Shown here: one piece after another, positions 1 through 13,000 of the stretch
Position numbering within the stretch: position 1 is the stretch's first letter
Layout: each line of letters begins with the position of its first letter
Assembly (NCBI GenBank): GCA_022495005.1
Contig: JAGYXB010001609.1
Location: forward strand, 186,001-250,000
From: Rhyacophila brunnea
Lineage: Eukaryota > Arthropoda > Insecta > Trichoptera > Rhyacophilidae
Direction of reading: 5' to 3'
Length of the DNA: 64,000 nucleotides
The notes under the pieces: generated by a model
The model's input: only the letters and a program-made list of their open reading frames with translations
Database searches by the model: none
What the model was told of the DNA's origin: nothing
Translations under genes and position numbers: made by a program

Positions 1-131
1 TTCATAAACTAACCAACACTATCTGTAAATTGTAGACTTAGTTCAATGAAAACAAAGACGTATGCCTGACAATGTTTATTGTGGACTATTTATGTCGGAT
101 CTTAACAGCCTACCTCTACCCTTCGCCACTG
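1..131 (+). mobile_element. Right half of hAT-type MITE (CAGTGGCGAAGG family)
   Basis: Ends ACCCTTCGCCACTG at 131. It shares long stretches (TATTTATGTCGGATCTTAAC, CCATCTGTAAATT-like) with copies at 41477-41979, 48577-49160 and 56290-56415. The other end is cut by the window edge or lost. Confidence 0.7.
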
Positions 132-812
132 ATATGTAGTTACATTATACCGACTAGATTTTCATTGAAACATTATAAAATGCTTCAACCCCATACTGTA
201 ATTTTGGTTAAAGTTTATTGTTGCTGCAAGAGATATCATCGATATACGTGTGTGACAAAATATTTGCGTGAACTTAGCTACGACAACACACTTATTGCAT
301 TATACACTAGCAAAATTTGGTGTAAAAGATCTGACTTGTCACTTTTAGAAGAAATCAAAATGCTCCCAAGTCCGAACACATTACCAACACGTGACATGCT
401 GTCACGCTGAGATAGAGATAGAAACGTTGAGATTAAGATAGTGAATCAATACCTCTATCTCAGCGTGACGTGACGTGATGGTAATGTGTTCGGGCCATTA
501 TTGACAAAAGAAAATGTATTGATGCATTCCCATTTCATATGCATATACATAATGCAAAGTGGAGCGGAGTGAGCCGAGTATCTGGCATGTAGCTATATAA
601 TTTATGTCTAGACGCAGGACTCACGAGACAGACAACAGACAAGTATATCATTATCTGCGACATTTATTCCCCCGTGCAGCCAGCGAACAATAAAAAAATG
701 GATATATTAGCCGTACCGATATAAAGGTTGTGCATCAATGATCTAAATAAAGCACCTACACGTATACTGATAATACCATTGAAGCGTTCTTATAATCGGA
801 GTGTGGACTTAC
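132..812. other. CAND1 intron 18, left part of window
   Basis: No coding sequence is recognised on either strand. A search by eye of the minus strand for the expected CAND1 C-terminus found nothing. Apart from the hairpin element at 371-493, the stretch is unremarkable AT-rich sequence. Confidence 0.6.
371..493. repeat. Hairpin (foldback) MITE
   Basis: Two arms of about 45 bp are near-perfect inverted repeats. Each begins CCGAACACATTACCA and continues into a CACGTGACATGCTGTCACGC-like stretch, then GCTGAGATAGAG, around a short loop containing AACGTTGAGATTAAG. No coding capacity. No clear target duplication was found. Confidence 0.7.
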
Positions 813-1056
813 TCTGCAGGACGACGGTGGGGCAGAGGGTGGCGAGTCGGGCCGCCATAAGGTAAGTGAGCATCTTGATGTCGTAGTGGTCTCGGAGACC
901 GCCTTCCACATGCTGCAGAAAGAGGAAGACATCGAGGCGGTCCAGGCAGCTGCCTAGCAGAGTGTACATGCACTCGAAGGCCGCCTTGCGCAGGTCCAAT
1001 CCGTCATCCACCGTGTGCTTGAAGGGGCCCATCTCCACTTCTCTTATCAGTTCTTT
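813..1056 (-). CDS. Cand1: CAND1 exon 18 (last exon in window)
   Basis: Encodes residues 1081-1162 ([20 protein letters not shown], then [20 protein letters not shown] and [12 protein letters not shown], ending TVVLQ). The acceptor is TTTTGCAG. The donor A|GTAAGT in phase 1 shows that at least one more coding exon follows. I could not find it in bases 1-812. Confidence 0.95.
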
Positions 1057-4000
1057 CTGCAAAAGGAAAAGATCGATAGAAAAGGCGTGTAAAAATGCAA
1101 CGCGGTGTCGATGGCCGGCCTTTGAGCCGGAAACAGCATGACTGAAAAATTTGACAAAACCCACGGGGAGGAATTAATCCCATCAAATGGAATGATAAAG
1201 ATCTAATAGTTTCATAGATAGTTCAATTTTATTTAAATATTTTTATACCTGTTGGTACATAATTCATAATAATTATTTATATAATGTGTGTATCATTTCA
1301 TTTGGTATCCACTAATTTAAAGATTATTAAATTTCATGTTTTACTCGCATAGGTACATTGGTATCCACTAATTTAACCCTTTTACTCCCAAGTGATTTAG
1401 CCTAGCATATGTGAAAACTCCCAAGCGTTTTTTGTCAAAAAATCGTTGATTTAGTTTTTTTTTAAATAAATAATTCTACACATGTTTTAAAAATTTGAAA
1501 CTTTTTTTGTGTGTTCTCAATGGTGTATAAAGCAATAATAAGTAATAATATTGATAGTTTACACCAATAAAATAAAAGAAAAAAATAATGTATCAATATT
1601 TATTTAGAAATGAACGGATAAAACTATGTTTGAACTACAAAACAAGTGTGACGACATTTTTATACGACAAATTGTATAGTATAATCTATTCTTATCTAGT
1701 AAGAGAAACAAAAATAAACATATTATTTCTCTATGAAATAGAATTTTTATAAAGTAATCAAAAAAAAATCGTATAGTGTCAAGGTATTCAAGAATATTAT
1801 TCAATTCACAAAATCGCACGAGAATTCGATACAGTATTGAGGACCAACTGATATGGGAATGAAGTAATTTCAAAAAATAAGTTTCAAAGCACTAAAACTA
1901 TTATAATAATATTTATTCATGTATTTTTTCACCATTCTACCAACAGAATAGTGGGCATTCATTGTTCGTTTGGTCATAGTTCATTAAAATTACAAAATTC
2001 ATAATTATGTGATAAATGAATCATAAAACAACTAAAAGAAATCTCAGAACTTAAAATGTGTCATAAAAATAATGTTTTATGATTTTTATGACCCTCTTTG
2101 GCTTGGCATTCGACAGCTAGAGCAATTATGACTTGTGAGTTATTAGGGTATGCCACAATTATAATCAAGTGTGACACTAAAATAACTATTAGCCACACCT
2201 AACACATACCGAATATAGTGTTTTGTCTACATGAGAAGAAATATGACAGGAAAAAAATTGGAATAAATCATAAATTTGGATCCAAACTTTCGGTCGATGG
2301 ATCGGCCCAGATGGAGTTTTCGCATAAGTATGGTGGGCCGAAATATCGGCCGAATGGGAGTAAAAGGGTTAAAGATTATTAAATTTCATGTTTTACTCGC
2401 ATAGGTACATAATTGACAAGTTGTTTTTATGAAAATTAAATAAAACAAATAATATTCTATAAAATCACTACTGAATATCTGGCCAGTTTATGGGGTTGAG
2501 ACAGGGAAAACAAACACAATGAACCGGCTTGAAAGATTTAAATGACTCAAATATTAAATGAAGCGAAAGCGTGCAGATGATTTGCATCATCATAAGTTGC
2601 CATAATAATGCACATCTGAGGCCTTAAGCCCTTAGGCATATCCTGTGTCGTAATACATACAAGATACTGCAATTAATATTCAAGAGCAAGATTGCGGGAC
2701 GTCGAGCTAAAGGAAGACAGAAAAAGATGTTATGAAAAAATCTCTGAACAAAACATTTGTAAACTGGACAAAAAATATTTAGTTAGTAGTCATGAAAATA
2801 TCTTCGAAAGGATCTCATTTTGTTTTATTTATTAAACAAAAAGTGGTCTCGAAATGCTGAGTTTTTTTGCATCGCAGTGTTGCTCACTCTCACACAATGG
2901 GGTTCTCCAATTCAGGGTAATTTTGTGCTTATACGAGTACCAAATGAGTACACACATGAAATAATGTAGAATAATATTAAGGTGACGCATCAGTGAAACG
3001 CCAAATAATTTCCAACTGTAGGCGCGACGAAATTTTGGACTCGCTGCCATTCACTGAGAGAATCTCGAGTCGGAAGCACGTCACTTTGCTGCGTGATGGC
3101 GACGGGTCAATTAATTCTAAAATCGTGTAAAGATGACTAAAAACAATACCCATTTACTTTAAAAAAAAACATGTCAATGAATATATTATTATTGTTACTA
3201 ATAGAACAATAGACAGAACATAAAATGAACGTATGTTGGATTTATATGACAAACAATATTTCGTTTGACAGGTGTCATTTGCACCCGCGACCCGCAGTCC
3301 GCGCATCGCCTGGCAACGATCTTTTTAGACCGTGCCTCAACTAATGCATGGCCTTAATATTATGGTGACAACGGTGCTCACCTTGACTTTGGTTTCTTCA
3401 TATAGCTGCGGCAAGATGTCATCCAAGAGGTCTCTGATGAGCGAGGGCTTGTTGTGGGCGGCCGAGTTGAAGGCGACTAGCGCTACTCGCCTCACACCCA
3501 AATCGGGGTCACGGAGGGTCGACAGAAATTCTCCCATACACTCTCGCAGTAGCGGATCGATGGCTTGCGGCTGAAAATTTTTACGATTGAAGCATTACGA
3601 TATAATTAAGGGCAAGATTGCAGTTTTCGTTGGCCACCCGCTGATGACACAGCTCAAAGGAGTGATGCGGAACAATAAAACAAGTTTTCTAAGAAGGTCG
3701 TGGTCAGATAATTTCAGTATAGCCAATGAGGCTGAAATTCTCACTACTGATTCCGTGGTTTGCGCCTGAGCCCAATTTGCATGTTATTGTGTGTGTTCGA
3801 ACTCAGCGCAAATTGTTTACACGGTTGACAACCGATCCTCATGAAACCATATCGGAGTGGAAGTGGTAAATTTACCCGCTGTTACTTTGATTGAAAAGGA
3901 TATAGAATTGTTCTTTACCGATATAAAAACATTTTATAAATTAAAATCTGTATTGTCAAGATTCGTATTGTCACTCTATTGCGGTTTGGACAATTCTTTC

Positions 4001-7000
4001 TTATTCAAAAGAAGCAGTAGAACAGTGAAACAAATGGGAAAGCATAAATATGTAAAAACGGCGCACCTGGTCGGAGATGGTGAATTTGATAGCGGTGACG
4101 GCTGTAGTGCGAGCGAGGGGCTCAGCCGCTTGCAGGAATGCCCTAAGGCACGGCAACAGCACCTGCGGCTCCAACAGGCACAGCTTACCCAGACACTCTG
4201 ACACCTACGCAAGCTCTTACTTTAGTCGTCACTAAATACTTCTATTAATTTTATTTTATACAACAGAATGACAATGGTTAGAATAAATGAGGTGCTATAA
4301 AACAAATACAAGTGCACCAGTGTCCAAGTCCCAGTTCTGTATATATATCGACTTCATAGCTAAATATGTAATAATCATAAATTACGCTTGGCCGTTTCCA
4401 ACATTCTGTAAATGAGGCTGAAGGAAAATTGCATATGTTACACCGAATGTGCGAAATTTACTATTACATGAAATGGGCAAAATTTTGGCTAATTCATGTA
4501 ATAGTCAAGCCCGTTGCCTTATTCGTGAATTAGATAAATTATCTGCTGAGTACGTGAATTCGCCAGGGTATTGAATTATTAAACTGTCAACATGACAGTA
4601 GAAAAAGTAAATTTAATACGGATGGTTTTATTAGTTATAATTGGACATAATATAATATTATTATTATTAGGTTAGGTTGGGTTATGTTAGGTTAGGTTTT
4701 GTAATTCTGAATTCAACTGAATGTCCATTTTGAGGTTAGCTAACAAGTATCAACAAACTATCACAAACATACAATCGACCATTGCACGATTGATACCCAA
4801 GCACGAATCAAATCGTGAAAATACCTTTTAATAAAATTCTTCCGTTATCATATTATAGTTCTAGATTTTTTCGCGCATAGTAAATGGATATGAACATTAT
4901 TGTAGCTATTGATTGGTATATTTTTATATTATAATCAATGACATTTGACACATTTGGTTAGTTTGATTAGTTGCAAAAAATACCACCGGAGCGCGACCAT
5001 CTATTTTGACCATAGATAATATACGTAAATTTTGACCAATGCATGAGCATTTGACACATTTAGTGTAGTTGCAAAAAACACCACCGTAGCGCTACTATCT
5101 AATTTGTCCAATGCATGAACTAGGCAGAAAAATTACTGCCGAATTCATGCACTCGGCAGATATTTTGTCTAATGCATGAATAAGGCAACGGTCTTGCATT
5201 TTTCATGATTTTGGCAAAATTTTGCACATTTCATGTAATAGTCAATTTCGCACATTCGGCGTAACAAATACACAAATATTATATTCAGGTTATAAAAAAT
5301 GTAAACATGAGATTTTCGAATGTTGAGGGGTTACATAACATTATTGCAATAATTATTGTTGATTGTACTTATACAATTGAAAGCAATTAATATAATATTA
5401 GGTAGTTTTTTAATTTTGTAATTTTTAAATGTATTTATTGGTGAAAGATTTCAAATTACTTAATTACACATATTGTAATTAAACAAGTGTAATTTGGATT
5501 ACTATTTGTTCTCACAAAAAATATAAGTAGATAAAGATATACCAGCATAAATCGTCAGACGGCTGAGTTCAAAACTAAATAATTGTCCATCGAGGATAAA
5601 TTTGTCACAGACGCCATTTATTTTGCTCTCATGGCGTCAATATCCAATTATATATTATTAAATTATAAATAAAATAAGCAAATTTTAAAAGAAAATCAAC
5701 AATTCAAAAAGCTCTTTCTTTTAAATAAGAAATGTACGTAATACATAATTTGATATGTTGAAGTATTAATATAGTAATTTACAATCAAAGGACTATTTGT
5801 AGCTAATCCACCTGATTTTCTTGCTCTAAAATTTTTTAATGTTTGTTCACTTAAAAAAATAAAAAGAATATTAGATTACATAAGGTGGCCTTTTAATATT
5901 TTACACTTTTAGATATCTGTTTAGCGCTAATTACTTCAAGTAAGTTATATTTTGATATACCTAGTGATGGTAAAAATCAACAACGAATTAAAATATCTCC
6001 ACAAAAAAAAAAATGCAGCCGAAGCAATTGGAAAATTTTGTGATTGAAAATACAGAGGAAATAAAGTAAGAAGTATTTCTAAAACAGATTGTGGAAATTC
6101 CAGGGATATAATTCTAAAAGTATGGCAGTTCTGCGATGACAAAAAATCACAAAACGCATTGGTAATGTTCGTATCAATAATGCAATGGCACAGGCGGTCC
6201 TCATCACATATAAAGATTTATTTTCAGTGTTACCGAGTTGCGTTTTATTACATATGCAAGTAATTTCTTGTTTTTTACGTTTGTTCAAAAAGTCATGATA
6301 TCAATTAATGTTGGATAGTAATATAAAATAATACTTAAAAATATAGTACAGTACAGTAAAACCTTGTTAATACGAATTCCATGGGACCGAAAATCGAAAA
6401 AAATTCAAATTACAAATTATGAAATGTATGTACGAGGGTGGGTCAATAAGTCCTTAGAAAAGCCGACAGGTGGCGCGACTAGTACTGTAAGCGGTTTGTT
6501 TTCATGCAGCGGCACTACCGATTCAGTATGCTGCGAAGTTTCAATCAGATTAGTCGGGTTGTTGTGTGTTTCTCGTACATTTAAAAAAAAAATTTGCTTG
6601 TGGAAAATGGAAAAATGGAAAATTGAGTTTAGAGCTGTTATTAAACATTTTAATATAAAAGGGTTAACAGCAAAGGAAATAAAAAATGAGTTGGATTTAG
6701 TTCACGGCATATCTACTCCTTCACTTGCAACTATTTATAACTGGTTAAATGAATTTAAACGTGGTCGTACATCAACAAGGATGAACCACGCTCAGGACGT
6801 CCTGTAGAGGTGACTACACCAGAAATGATCAATAAAATCCACGATATGGTGTTAAGTGACCGAAGATTAAAGTTGAGTGAGATAATTGAGGTTACAGGGA
6901 TCTCAAAAGGTAGCGTCATTTCTATTTTACATGACAAATTGGGCATGAAAAATATTTCTGCAAGATGGGTGCCGCGTTTGCTCACAGTCGACAATAAGCG

Positions 7001-10000
7001 CAGTAGGGTGGTGGCCTCTAAAGCCCTGTTGTCGCTCATGCAACGCAATCCGGATGAATTTTTTCGTCGCTTTGTGACTGTAGATGAAACATGGATACAC
7101 CACTATATTCCCGAGACGAAAGAACAGTCAAAGCAGTGGTTTGCGAAAGGCGAACCATGTCCAAAGAAGGCGAAAACCGTAAAATCAGCTGGTAAGGTTA
7201 TGGCTACTGTATTTTGGGATGCACGTGGAATTATTTTCGTTGACTATTTGGAAAAGGAAAAACAATAACAGGGGATTATTATGCATCTTTATTGGACCAG
7301 CTAAAAAACAAAATTGAAGAAAAGCGGCCTCATTTAAACAGGAAAGAAATCCTCTTTCATCAGGACAATGCCCGTGTTCACACATGTTTACGATCAATGG
7401 CTAAAATTGAAGAATTGAAGTTCAAATTGGTCGACCACCCACCGTATTAGCCAGATTTAGCCCCCAGTGACTTTTTCCTTTTCCCAAACTTAAAAAAATG
7501 GCTAAGTGGACAACGTTTTTTTCAAATGAAGAAGTCATCGTTCGGACAAATGCTTATTTTGAGGACCTTCCGAAAACTTATTTTTCTGACGGTTTAAAAA
7601 AATTGAGAAACGTCTAACCAAGTGTATTGAGCTCCAAGGAGATTATGTTGAGAAATAAAAAAAAATACAAAAATAAAAACTGTTTTAATGCTTTTTTCTA
7701 AGGAATTATTGACCCACCCTCGTATTTAAAATATTAATTTAAATTTTTTTTATTTTCGTCCATATTGTTTACGATTATAGATGTGCCTACCAAATTTCCG
7801 GTTTTCTGTGTGTTAATGGGTCATAAAATGTCAGGATTATTTTTATTACCTTCTTAAAATAAGTAATTTATGTTTTACGAAAAGTCTGTCACAATTTTCA
7901 ATGACTGGCTCATGATATAGTGTACTTTATTACGATTTATTGAATATTTTTGTATCCCAGGGACTCTGAAATCATTTCGAATTACGAAATTTGAATTAAA
8001 GGTATGGTTTTATATGAAAATAATGTTCAAGGGACTTTTTTCGGAAAAATTTAGAAATATGGCGAATTTCGAATTATCAGTGTTATTACTAACGAGGTTT
8101 TACTGTAATACTTTAGTTTTTGTCAATAGTCAAGACACGCTGCAAAGTAAATTATAGATATTTCTTTTTACACATTTTTATTTTTCTTCGGTCCATATAC
8201 CCATGGTCTACCTACTCTAAAAATTTGGACGAAGGACGTTTGAAGGACTCTAAAAAATAATTTCAAATTACGAAATTCGAATTAAAGGTATAGTTTTATA
8301 TGAAAATAATGTTGAAGGGACTTTTTTTATGTGAAAATTTCGAATTACGGCGAATTTCGAATTATCCGTGTTCTTATTAACGAGGTTCTACTGTACAAGT
8401 ATGCTTTTGCCCAAAATTTGGCGGACACCGAATGGCTGGTGTTTAATTCACATTTAAATTATCAAAATAAAGTGTCTGTTTGAACTTACATTACTACATA
8501 GTATGTACTAAAATTACAGGACCCAACCCTTTTGTTAAATGGAATTATTTGATGCCAATGAAAATATTAATACCTTATTAATTAATAATGCACACAACCT
8601 GGGGACAAAAGATTAAGATGAATGGGGCGCTATCGGAAACACTTACCACATTCCTGGACCCCTCCTCGGCGCACTGGCAGTGCCCCGCCAGCTGTTTCCA
8701 AATGGAAGGCACAAAAGGCCGGAGAGCTTCTACCCCCGCGGGACTGCACGATTGGGACGATATTATCTGAAAAATGAGTAACCGTTGTCAAAAATTAATA
8801 AACATCAGCAGGGCGTTGCACCGACACAAAGGTAAAGGGAATAAATAGCAATCGTACCTCTTTAAGTGAGTGTAGCAACAAGTATTGTCTCTTGGGGGTG
8901 ACTTCGATCTCCTTTAGGATGAAGGGTAAGAATTCTGGCAGGTTTCCCACGGCCACCGAGCCCAGGGCGTAGCTGGCCGCCGACTTCACCTCCTCCGACG
9001 GAGGCGAGAAGGAAGCCAACAGAACTTGCTTCAGATTCGGGATCTGACTGAGGTCTCTGCGAAATGAACAAAATGATTAATCTTCAGTGCGGACGAATAT
9101 GGTCGATTTTCTCCGGTCCCAGATATCGACATGTTCTTTAATATTGTGAGAGAGGAATGGTGACTGACATGTGTCTGCCGATTTCTGCGATGCCGAGGAG
9201 GGCGAACATATGGTGGGCGTCGCTGGCGGGGGCGTGAGCGTCCTGCAGGAACTGCTGCACCACGGCGGCGGCCTCGGCGGGCGACTCTTGCGTGAGGGCC
9301 GACACGCATTTGGCCAGCGAATGGAAAGCCTGTTTGTGCAGGTGTGGCAGTGCGTTGTGTGCGCCCAGCTGCTTTACGGGGGCCACCAGCAATGCCAGCA
9401 GTTCGCGGTGCCCGAGACCGGGCAGTCCCGTCTTCACCAGCGCCCGGAACAACTCCAGCATGGATGCCAAGGCCGCGCCTGTAATACCAACCCGCATAAT
9501 CGCAAATCAATGACATACATACATAATTAAATCAGATTACTTATTTATCTTCTAAAATATTATAATGAATTCAAGAGATAGATTATTTGATATTTATCAA
9601 ATTTTTATAACCAGAAACAAAACCGTCTTTCAACAATGATGTTGAAGAAAATCTTCTTCTATAGAGATGAAGCCCAAATGTATGAAATTGAAGTTGAAAA
9701 AATTGTGTTCTGATCCATTGCAATTTTTCCATAAACGCCTGTGATTTGCCAATCTGCCAAATATTTAACTTATTGAAATGTTGCTTTCCAAGTTGAAAGG
9801 ACATCATAATGACATATTATACATCTTTCCAACAGTCCAAGGATTGTTCAGATATTATCCTGTATCAAAAATCGCTTCCGAGCTTCGTCAATATTTTACA
9901 TTTAATTTTTAAGTATATTCTAACATGGAAATATAAATACTTAATTTTATTCTTTGCAGTGAACTAGTTTACAAAATGATTCAATCAACAGATGTCACAA

Positions 10001-13000
10001 ACGGAAAATAAAAAAATATTCAAAATGCAGTACTATTTTATTTAATTTAATTAAGTACTTATTTTAATATTTTATACTGGTTGGTAACAATCCCTACTAT
10101 CTAATGTATTCATCCTGTAGCGAATTTGTTTCAAAGCACATTTAATATCAGAAATTTTCAATAGTTGCCCAATATAATTATTTTCAATAGATGCCCAAAA
10201 AAAATCATTCCATTAAAACCTCGTTAATACGAACACGGATAATTCAAAATTCGCCATAATTCAAAATTTTCACAAAAAAATAAATCTCAAAACTTAACTG
10301 CATTTAAAAAAAAAAAGGATAACGCATTTAAAAATGTTTTGAACTATGGTAAATTTTTTAACATGGATATAAACATAAGGCGACTTGGTACGTTGAACAC
10401 ATAAAACGGGATAATTTGTATATTTTTTTGCCTTTTTTGAATTGCCACAGACATGGCAACTCCTGCGCGGCTTGGCATTTTTGGGTGTTGGTGGTATGTG
10501 CTCTGGCAAATGGTCTGTAGCGGATTTTGGTAATAAATGTACCAGATTATCAATAGTTGATGCCGTGGGCCTATGGGGATGTACAGTTTTTACACTATAT
10601 TTTTTTGCTACCTGTTACAAATTTGTATAAATAGCAAGCATTCAATAAATGTAAGTCTATTATGTGGAAAGCCACCTTCTTATACCACTTAACCACTTCC
10701 CAGTTATATTTTGGTGAGAAAGAGTGTCTAAAAATTGTCAGATATTTTTTTAAACATTTTTTAAACAATTTATTAAAAATTTTATTTTTACGTTTGTTTT
10801 ACTTTTTTTCACATTAAATTAACACTTTTTTACAATATTTAAAATTTTATGAAAAATGTCAAATTTTTTGAATGTTTTTCTACATTTCATCACAACAGAT
10901 ATGTAGGTTTATGTTTTAAATTTTACGGAAATAATTTTAATAAGTCTCTTTGGTATGGTAAATTTTTAAAAATTCAATACACAACCCTACATCACAATCT
11001 CGTCTCCTTCCGTATTCGTTTGTCATTTTCATTCATATGTGAGCAGCATACTTTGCACGTCTAGTAGGCCTTTTTTATTCGCCGTAGATGGTATTGGTTG
11101 GTAAATAAAATGAAGCTAATAAGTATAAATAATATATATTTATTTTTTACGAACTTACTTCTAAAATGTGCTCAAAAATAACAAAAGTAACTAAATTCAA
11201 ATTACAATAACATGCGACATACCTAACACAAAAATAACTATGAATGGAACAATGAAGTCATTGACTAATTAGGCCTGCTCTGCCCGGCAGTAAATAAAGC
11301 TTTTATGATGTCATATGGCTCATATATCACTCAAATACTAGTCAAAACAAAATAAACATTCCTGTCAAGTTGATAAAAAAAACGCCCGACTGGGGCTAGT
11401 CAGTGTGCGAAGTAAACTCGTGCCCGAGTCACACTCGGGATAAACAGTCAAGTGGTTAATAGACTTTCGCATGTACGAAAGATTACTGAGCATCATATCC
11501 ACTCTGTCCACCGTCCCCATATTTGTGTTATAATTTAATACACACTGTTTCATGATGGGTTCCTCTGTCCTAAAATAAGTTTTTCCCGTTGGTCCAAACG
11601 AGTCATCATGAAGCGTGGTTAACTTATGGACATCCCTCCTATCGTGCCATTTAAGGGCCAATAATGGGCTTTTGGATTTGGCATCCGTCTCTCCTTTTTT
11701 CTAACTTTCAAAACGCGGCATCTTCTTCTGGTTCTTCCTAACCGTGCCACAAGCATTGGTTTTATTAGTGTGGAGGAATTTAAAGAGCTGGGCTGGAATA
11801 CCAATTATCACACCATAAGGTGTGACTAGGGAATCCAATCCCGAGCCAAAATCTTGATCCCGGGATTTCGGGATTAAAATTTGACGATCCCGGGATTGGC
11901 ATTTTTTTCGATAGTTAATATTAAATGTTTATATGTACAAATAACATTGATAAAATCGGTCAAAAATAAATCTAGTATAAATTATACTATTTAACCCTCC
12001 TCCCGCTAACGGCATCTAGAAATGCCCATGATAGTTAAACCGTTCACCGCTAAGGGCATTCAGAAGTGCCCATAAGTTTCTACCTCCGTATTTTTGTAAT
12101 TCGGCGAGTAATACAGTCGAAATTTGTTTGAAAAACTAGCTGGGTTATTCCTTTACTGACATCTGTGACTTTTTTTCAATAAGACTTTTTAGATAATTCG
12201 AAATTAAGCAAAGACACATACCCTGTCGATATTGGAGTAAAACAGATTTCCAATGATTGGTTTCAAAATTTACCACTAGTTGCTTTGCGCAATTTTCGCC
12301 GGCGCGAATTGATGTTAATGATCTCATACATGAAATCGGCTAGTGCGGTGATAATTTTCAACAGTCGATTGCTTTCGTGTTGTGATTGATACATTTCAAA
12401 GTTTTTTACGGTTTTCTATAAAATTATTATTGATGCGCCATTCTGTTAATAATTAATTATGTGCGTTAATTCTTTAAGTGAAAAGTGATTTTATGAATTA
12501 AATCAGTGGTTGTAAAGTGAAAACGAAATTATTAACACATAAATAATTTAAAATTCCTATAATAAATCTTTTGTACTGTATGGAAATACATACGAAAAAT
12601 TGAGAATAGGTAAATAATAATCTGTAAAATATTTAAATTTAAATTAAAAAATGTAGAATAGATTTTCAAAATTCACGGCCACTCATTTTTATTTCAAGGA
12701 AAGTGATGATTAAAATTCTTCTCATTTCAGTCGAATAAAGAACTAAGATTAAAATTTAATATTATTGTGTAGTGAATTAAAACTTTAAATTTCCTCAAAA
12801 CTGTTAAGTTATAATAGCATATTTAGTGTTTAAATAAAAATGTCTATCCCTGATGTTGAATGTTTGGATTCGGACTATGAGATGGAAAGTGATAATGAAG
12901 AAGCTGCGCTAGTAGAACATCCCGACGATGTTGACGAGCCTTCCAATATAGGCAGTGATGAAGGAGTGGCTGAACCGTCTACCAGTGCAGCACTAGACAG

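Larger units (their letters stand above)
6354..8105. mobile_element. Pogo/Tigger-like TA-flanked MITE, copy 1, split by mariner
   Basis: Ends are CAGTAAAACCTTGTTAATAC and ACGAGGTTTTACTG with TA on each side, the pattern of pogo/Tigger-type Tc1-mariner elements. The interior is non-coding and matches copies at 21710-22165 and 28892-29339 once the mariner at 6433-7722 is removed, leaving about 460 bp. Confidence 0.8.

Noticed and set aside
72..410. 112-codon open frame at the left edge, plus strand
   Set aside because: It runs through a MITE end and a hairpin element, with no recognisable similarity.
3976..4212. 78-codon Cys/Arg-rich open frame, minus strand
   Set aside because: Shadow of CAND1 exon 16 in another frame.
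9031..9516. 161-codon Arg/Pro-rich open frame, minus strand
   Set aside because: It is the wrong frame of CAND1 exon 13 and its flanks. The correct frame gives an unambiguous CAND1 match.
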